The translations under genes were made by a program, and so were the position numbers. Shown one piece after another: positions 60,988 through 64,000 of a stretch of DNA of 64,000 bases. Positions within the stretch are counted from its first letter, which is position 1. Every line of letters starts with the position of its first letter. The notes beneath the pieces were generated by a model. The model saw only the letters and a program-made list of their open reading frames with translations, searched no databases and was not told where the DNA came from. Source of the DNA: an uncultured Clostridia bacterium (GTDB lineage Bacteria > Bacillota > Clostridia > Oscillospirales > Oscillospiraceae); contig CANSAE010000008.1 of NCBI GenBank assembly GCA_947644595.1, positions 33,525-97,524 on the forward strand. Direction: 5' to 3'.

Positions 60988-62154
60988 ATGGACAATCTCA
61001 TGGTCCCTGCCGGGGTCAAGGGCATCCTCCAACGCTTACAAACCGCCGGGCACCCGGCCTATCTGGTAGGCGGCTGCGTGCGGGACACGCTGCTGGGCCG
61101 CACCCCGGAGGATTGGGACATCTGCACCGCCGCGCTGCCGGAACAGACCATGGCCCTGTTTGACCGCACGGTGCCCACGGGGCTGAAGCACGGCACCGTT
61201 ACCGTATTTTATGGCGGGAGCCAAGCCGAGGTGACCACCTTCCGCAAAGACGGCCCGTACACCGACCACCGCCGGCCTGACGAAGTGCAGTTCACCGACC
61301 GCCTGACCGAAGACCTGTCCCGCCGGGATTTCACTGTCAACGCCATGGCCATGGATTTGGAGGGGAACCTCATCGACCCCTTCGGCGGGCAGAAGGATTT
61401 GAAAGAAACCTGTCTCCGCTGTGTGGGAGACCCGGACAAGCGCTTTCAGGAAGATGCCCTGCGGATGTTCCGGGCGTTCCGTTTTGCGGCGCAGTTGAAT
61501 ATGGGCATTGACACCGCCACCCACGACGCCATCTGCCGCAACGCCCATCTGGCCCGGTTCGTGGCCCCGGAGCGCATCCATACAGAATTGGAAAAGACCC
61601 TACTGTCTCCCCCGCCCTCCTACGCCATGGATATGGCACGGCTGCTGTCCGCATTTCTTCTTCAAGCGCCGAAAAACAGCGGTATTCCTACCCCGGAGCC
61701 AACATTGGCCTACCGCTGGGCGTGGTTCTGCGCGGAGCTGATGCTGCAACGCTGCATTGAAAGTCCGGAAGCATTTTTGCGTTCCCTCCGGGCCGATACC
61801 GCCACGATACGATTTTGCGAACAGGCGGTGCCGCTCATCCTCGCACCGCTGCCGGAGGAGAACCCGGCCTTGCGCCGTCTTATCGCAAAACATGGCGCGG
61901 ACGCCGTGCGCTGTGCCGCACAATGTCAAAACAGACAAGACCTGCCCTCCCGCGTGGACACCATCCTCGCCTCCGGCGACTGCCTTGACCTATCGCACCT
62001 CGCCGTCAACGGCACGGACCTGCAGGCCCTTGGCTATACCGGTGCGGACATCGGCAAGGCCCTGCACCGACTGCTGGACTCCGTGCTGATCGACCCCAGG
62101 TGCAACCAAAAAGAAATGTTACTGAACTTACTCAAGGAGGACTCCCATGGCTGA
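60988..62154 (+). CDS. cca: CCA tRNA nucleotidyltransferase (class II polymerase-beta type)
   Basis: The 388-residue protein has AYLVGGCVRDTLLGRTPEDWDICTAA (as overlapping motifs: nucleotide site GGCVRD and metal site DWDI), LSRRDFTVNAMA and RMFRAFRFAAQL. It adds or repairs the 3' CCA of tRNA. AAAGGAG precedes the ATG at 60988. The end overlaps the next gene by 8 nt. Confidence 0.93.
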   Translation: MDNLMVPAGVKGILQRLQTAGHPAYLVGGCVRDTLLGRTPEDWDICTAALPEQTMALFDRTVPTGLKHGTVTVFYGGSQAEVTTFRKDGPYTDHRRPDEVQFTDRLTEDLSRRDFTVNAMAMDLEGNLIDPFGGQKDLKETCLRCVGDPDKRFQEDALRMFRAFRFAAQLNMGIDTATHDAICRNAHLARFVAPERIHTELEKTLLSPPPSYAMDMARLLSAFLLQAPKNSGIPTPEPTLAYRWAWFCAELMLQRCIESPEAFLRSLRADTATIRFCEQAVPLILAPLPEENPALRRLIAKHGADAVRCAAQCQNRQDLPSRVDTILASGDCLDLSHLAVNGTDLQALGYTGADIGKALHRLLDSVLIDPRCNQKEMLLNLLKEDSHG

Positions 62155-62719
62155 TTGGACAAGCTTGCAGCAGGACTGCCTGCACTGCCAAAAATGCGCC
62201 CTGCACGAGACACGGCACAATGTCGTGTTCGGCGTGGGCAACCCCGCATCCCCCGTCCTGCTCATCGGCGAAGGCCCCGGCGAGCAGGAAGACCTGAAGG
62301 GCGAACCTTTCGTGGGCCCCGCCGGCCGCCTGCTGGACGACATGCTGGAGCTCATTGACCTGGACCGCACAAAGCTGTACATCACCAATATGGTCAAATG
62401 CCGCCCGCCCCGGAACCGGGACCCGCAAAATCAGGAACAGGAAGCCTGCCGGCCGTATCTGGACGCGCAAATGCAGTTCATCGACCCGAAAATCGTCATC
62501 TGCCTGGGCCGCATCGCCGCCATGGGGCTCATCAAGCCGGATTTCCGCATCACCCGGGAGCACGGCCAATGGTTCGATATCGGCACACGCCGGTACATGG
62601 CTATCTATCACCCCTCCGCCCTGCTGCGGGACGTGACCAAGCGCCCGGAAACCTTCGTGGACCTGCGGGAGATCCGCGCGGAAATTCGACGCATCTGCCC
62701 GGAGGTATACGATGCCTGA
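62147..62719 (+). CDS. Family 4 uracil-DNA glycosylase with Fe-S cluster
   Basis: The 190-residue protein has Cys14 and Cys17 (CQKC), MVKCRPPRNRDP and the ACRPYL cysteine as cluster ligands, motif A GEGPGEQED and motif B HPSALLR. It removes uracil from DNA. It is coupled to cca upstream and the GNAT downstream. Confidence 0.94.
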   Translation: MADWTSLQQDCLHCQKCALHETRHNVVFGVGNPASPVLLIGEGPGEQEDLKGEPFVGPAGRLLDDMLELIDLDRTKLYITNMVKCRPPRNRDPQNQEQEACRPYLDAQMQFIDPKIVICLGRIAAMGLIKPDFRITREHGQWFDIGTRRYMAIYHPSALLRDVTKRPETFVDLREIRAEIRRICPEVYDA

Positions 62720-63524
62720 ATATGCCCTCACGCCCTACCGCCCGGCCCTGTCTGACGGCCTCGCCGGCCTGTGGGAAACGGTCTTCGGCGACCCTGCACC
62801 GCTGGTGCGGCAGTTTCTGGACTTGTGGCCGGGCAGTGATTTCTGCCTGACTGCACTGCAAAACGGCATTGTCTACGCCGCGGCCTACGCCCTCCCCGGT
62901 CTGACCATCCTGCGCCCGGGGCAGCCAGACCTGCCCGCCCGGTACCTCTATGCCGTGGCCACCCACCCGGACCACCGGGACCGTGGGCTGGCAGCCATGC
63001 TCTGCCGGCGGCTGCGGGATGATTGCTTTGCCCGGGGCGAACTCCTCCTCACCAAACCTGCAGAACCCAGTCTCTACGCTTGGTACGCAGAAAAAATCGG
63101 CGCGGTCCCCACCCTTCCCTGCCGTACCCTCACCGTGACGGAACCTGCCGCCGGAACGGTCACCCGCCTGTCTCCGGAGGAATACGCCGCGCGGCGGGAA
63201 GCGCTGCTGGCAAACGCACCCCACACGCGCCTGCCCGACACCCTGTTTCAGTGGGAGCACCTGCTCCACACCCATTACGGCGGCGGCTTTTTCGCCACGG
63301 ACCGCGCCATTGCCGACGCATTTTTCGACGAACAACGCGCCGAAATCGCTGAACTCCTCTCCCCTGCGCCGGAACAGGATGCCGGCATCCTCCTATCCCA
63401 CTTCCGCACCCCCTCCGTGTCGGTCACATGCCCCGGCGGAACGGAAACTTACGTCTCCTGCGCCGCGCCGGATATTCTGCCGGATGCCCTAGGCTCTGTT
63501 TGGTTCGGGCCGGTGTTCGGATGA
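62712..63524 (+). CDS. GNAT-family acetyltransferase
   Basis: The 270-residue protein has an N-terminal GNAT domain with RYLYAVATHPDHRDRGLAA (acetyl-CoA loop), then LLTKPAEPSLYAWYAEKIG, and a longer C-terminal domain of unknown function. It starts inside the end of the glycosylase gene. The substrate is unknown. Confidence 0.87.
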   Translation: MPEYALTPYRPALSDGLAGLWETVFGDPAPLVRQFLDLWPGSDFCLTALQNGIVYAAAYALPGLTILRPGQPDLPARYLYAVATHPDHRDRGLAAMLCRRLRDDCFARGELLLTKPAEPSLYAWYAEKIGAVPTLPCRTLTVTEPAAGTVTRLSPEEYAARREALLANAPHTRLPDTLFQWEHLLHTHYGGGFFATDRAIADAFFDEQRAEIAELLSPAPEQDAGILLSHFRTPSVSVTCPGGTETYVSCAAPDILPDALGSVWFGPVFG

Positions 63525-63660
63525 AGAGAAAATTATGTCAACTTTTTTGTATTTAATATTCTTGTAACAATTTTCCCCTTTTTTCTGTAATAACTTCCGG
63601 GTATTCTAAGAACATAAGCAAGAGATTGTTTCATCTTTTTCATTTTATCCTCATCCTTTT

Positions 63661-63695
63661 GAAGCGCCGTATGAAAATACGGCGCTTCTCTTTTT
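63661..63695 (+). terminator. Terminator downstream of the GNAT gene
   Basis: GAAGCGCCGTAT and its exact complement form a stem around GAAA, followed by CTTTTT. Confidence 0.88.
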
Positions 63696-63750
63696 GCATG
63701 AAATGCCGCAAAACGGGCACACTATGGAAAAACCAAAAGGAGGCGCAAGC

Positions 63751-63939
63751 ATGGAAAAAAACTGGCTGAAAGGCCCCATGCCCATGGGCTTGGGGATGGC
63801 GCTGGTGGAGAATCCCACCGCATTGGAAAAGTACGCGGCCATGAGCCGGGAGGAGAAACAGCAATTCATCAACGGCTCCAAGGGCTCAGACAGCAAGCAG
63901 GCCATGCAGTCCTATGTGGACCAACTGGCCACGAATTGA
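63751..63939 (+). CDS. Short conserved-looking protein
   Basis: The 62-residue protein starts MEKNWLKGPMPMGLGMALVE and continues with a YAAMSREEKQQFINGSKG segment. The amphipathic C-terminal helix is similar to those in YdeI/OmdA-associated tails, but no domain is certain. AAGGAGG precedes the ATG and a terminator follows, so it is probably a real gene. Role unknown. Confidence 0.7.
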   Translation: MEKNWLKGPMPMGLGMALVENPTALEKYAAMSREEKQQFINGSKGSDSKQAMQSYVDQLATN

Positions 63940-63949
63940 CGCAGTATGC

Positions 63950-63977
63950 AAAAAAACAGCCGAAGGGCTGTTTTTTT
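63950..63977 (+). terminator. Terminator of the short protein gene
   Basis: AAAAAACAGCC and GGGCTGTTTTTTT pair around GAA. Confidence 0.9.
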
Positions 63978-64000
63978 GTTGCCCTGAAACATGCAAAAAA

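Noticed and set aside
1..64000. CRISPR arrays, tRNA or rRNA genes, prophage and insertion sequences.
   Set aside because: No regular direct repeats with spacers, no cloverleaf with a CCA end, no transposase or phage structural genes were seen on reading both strands.

Overview
The window reads as a chromosomal segment of a fairly GC-rich anaerobic Firmicute of the class Clostridia, most likely an Oscillospirales gut commensal. This is inferred from gene content: a valine T-box leader, RNase Y, MurT/GatD, single-chain GlyQS, MtaB, long-form HPF and many sigma-A promoters with 17-bp spacers. I see no rRNA, tRNA, CRISPR array, prophage or insertion sequence.

Layout. 1-10.3 kb (mostly minus strand) holds the start of valS behind a T-box, trxB-trxA, rny (plus strand), prmA with a PEBP gene, an AraC/EamA pair, hpf, a membrane leucine-rich-repeat protein and a FlK-like thioesterase. 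10.7-20.8 kb holds glyS, an LTA-synthase-like enzyme, a NAD synthetase with an altered glutaminase site, a SnoaL protein, coaX, a CAT-like protein, the murT-gatD pair and an XRE/membrane-protein pair.

21.2-30.9 kb is the most distinctive region. It carries a BaiB-like CoA ligase, an AraC regulator with two DNA-binding domains, a free-standing cupin protein, three BaiA-like short-chain dehydrogenases and two BaiF-like CoA-transferases. Several units have their own near-identical promoter (TTGACT or TTGCTT, 17 bp, TATCAT) and their own terminator. The bai genes for the oxidoreductase, dehydratase and transporter steps (baiCD, baiE, baiG, baiH) are absent here. The genes could together activate a hydroxy-acid to its CoA thioester, oxidise or epimerise a hydroxyl group and recycle the CoA. 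The substrate is unknown.

31-39 kb holds a DUF1643 gene coupled to a beta-lactamase-like hydrolase, a group of SPFH, YhfC protease, small membrane protein and YbjQ genes, a run of closely spaced hairpins, an Arc-like regulator, a transglutaminase-like protein, a GNAT and an orphan peptide-binding lipoprotein. 39-50 kb (minus strand) holds proB-proA-proC, a MarR-regulated heterodimeric ABC exporter with a thioesterase, serC-serA and mtaB. 50.4-64 kb holds a cysteine desulfurase, an AI-2E family transporter, a D,D-carboxypeptidase, pgi, a small P-loop protein, a sigma-factor operon, murC with an S4 protein, cca with a uracil-DNA glycosylase and a GNAT, and a short conserved-looking protein.
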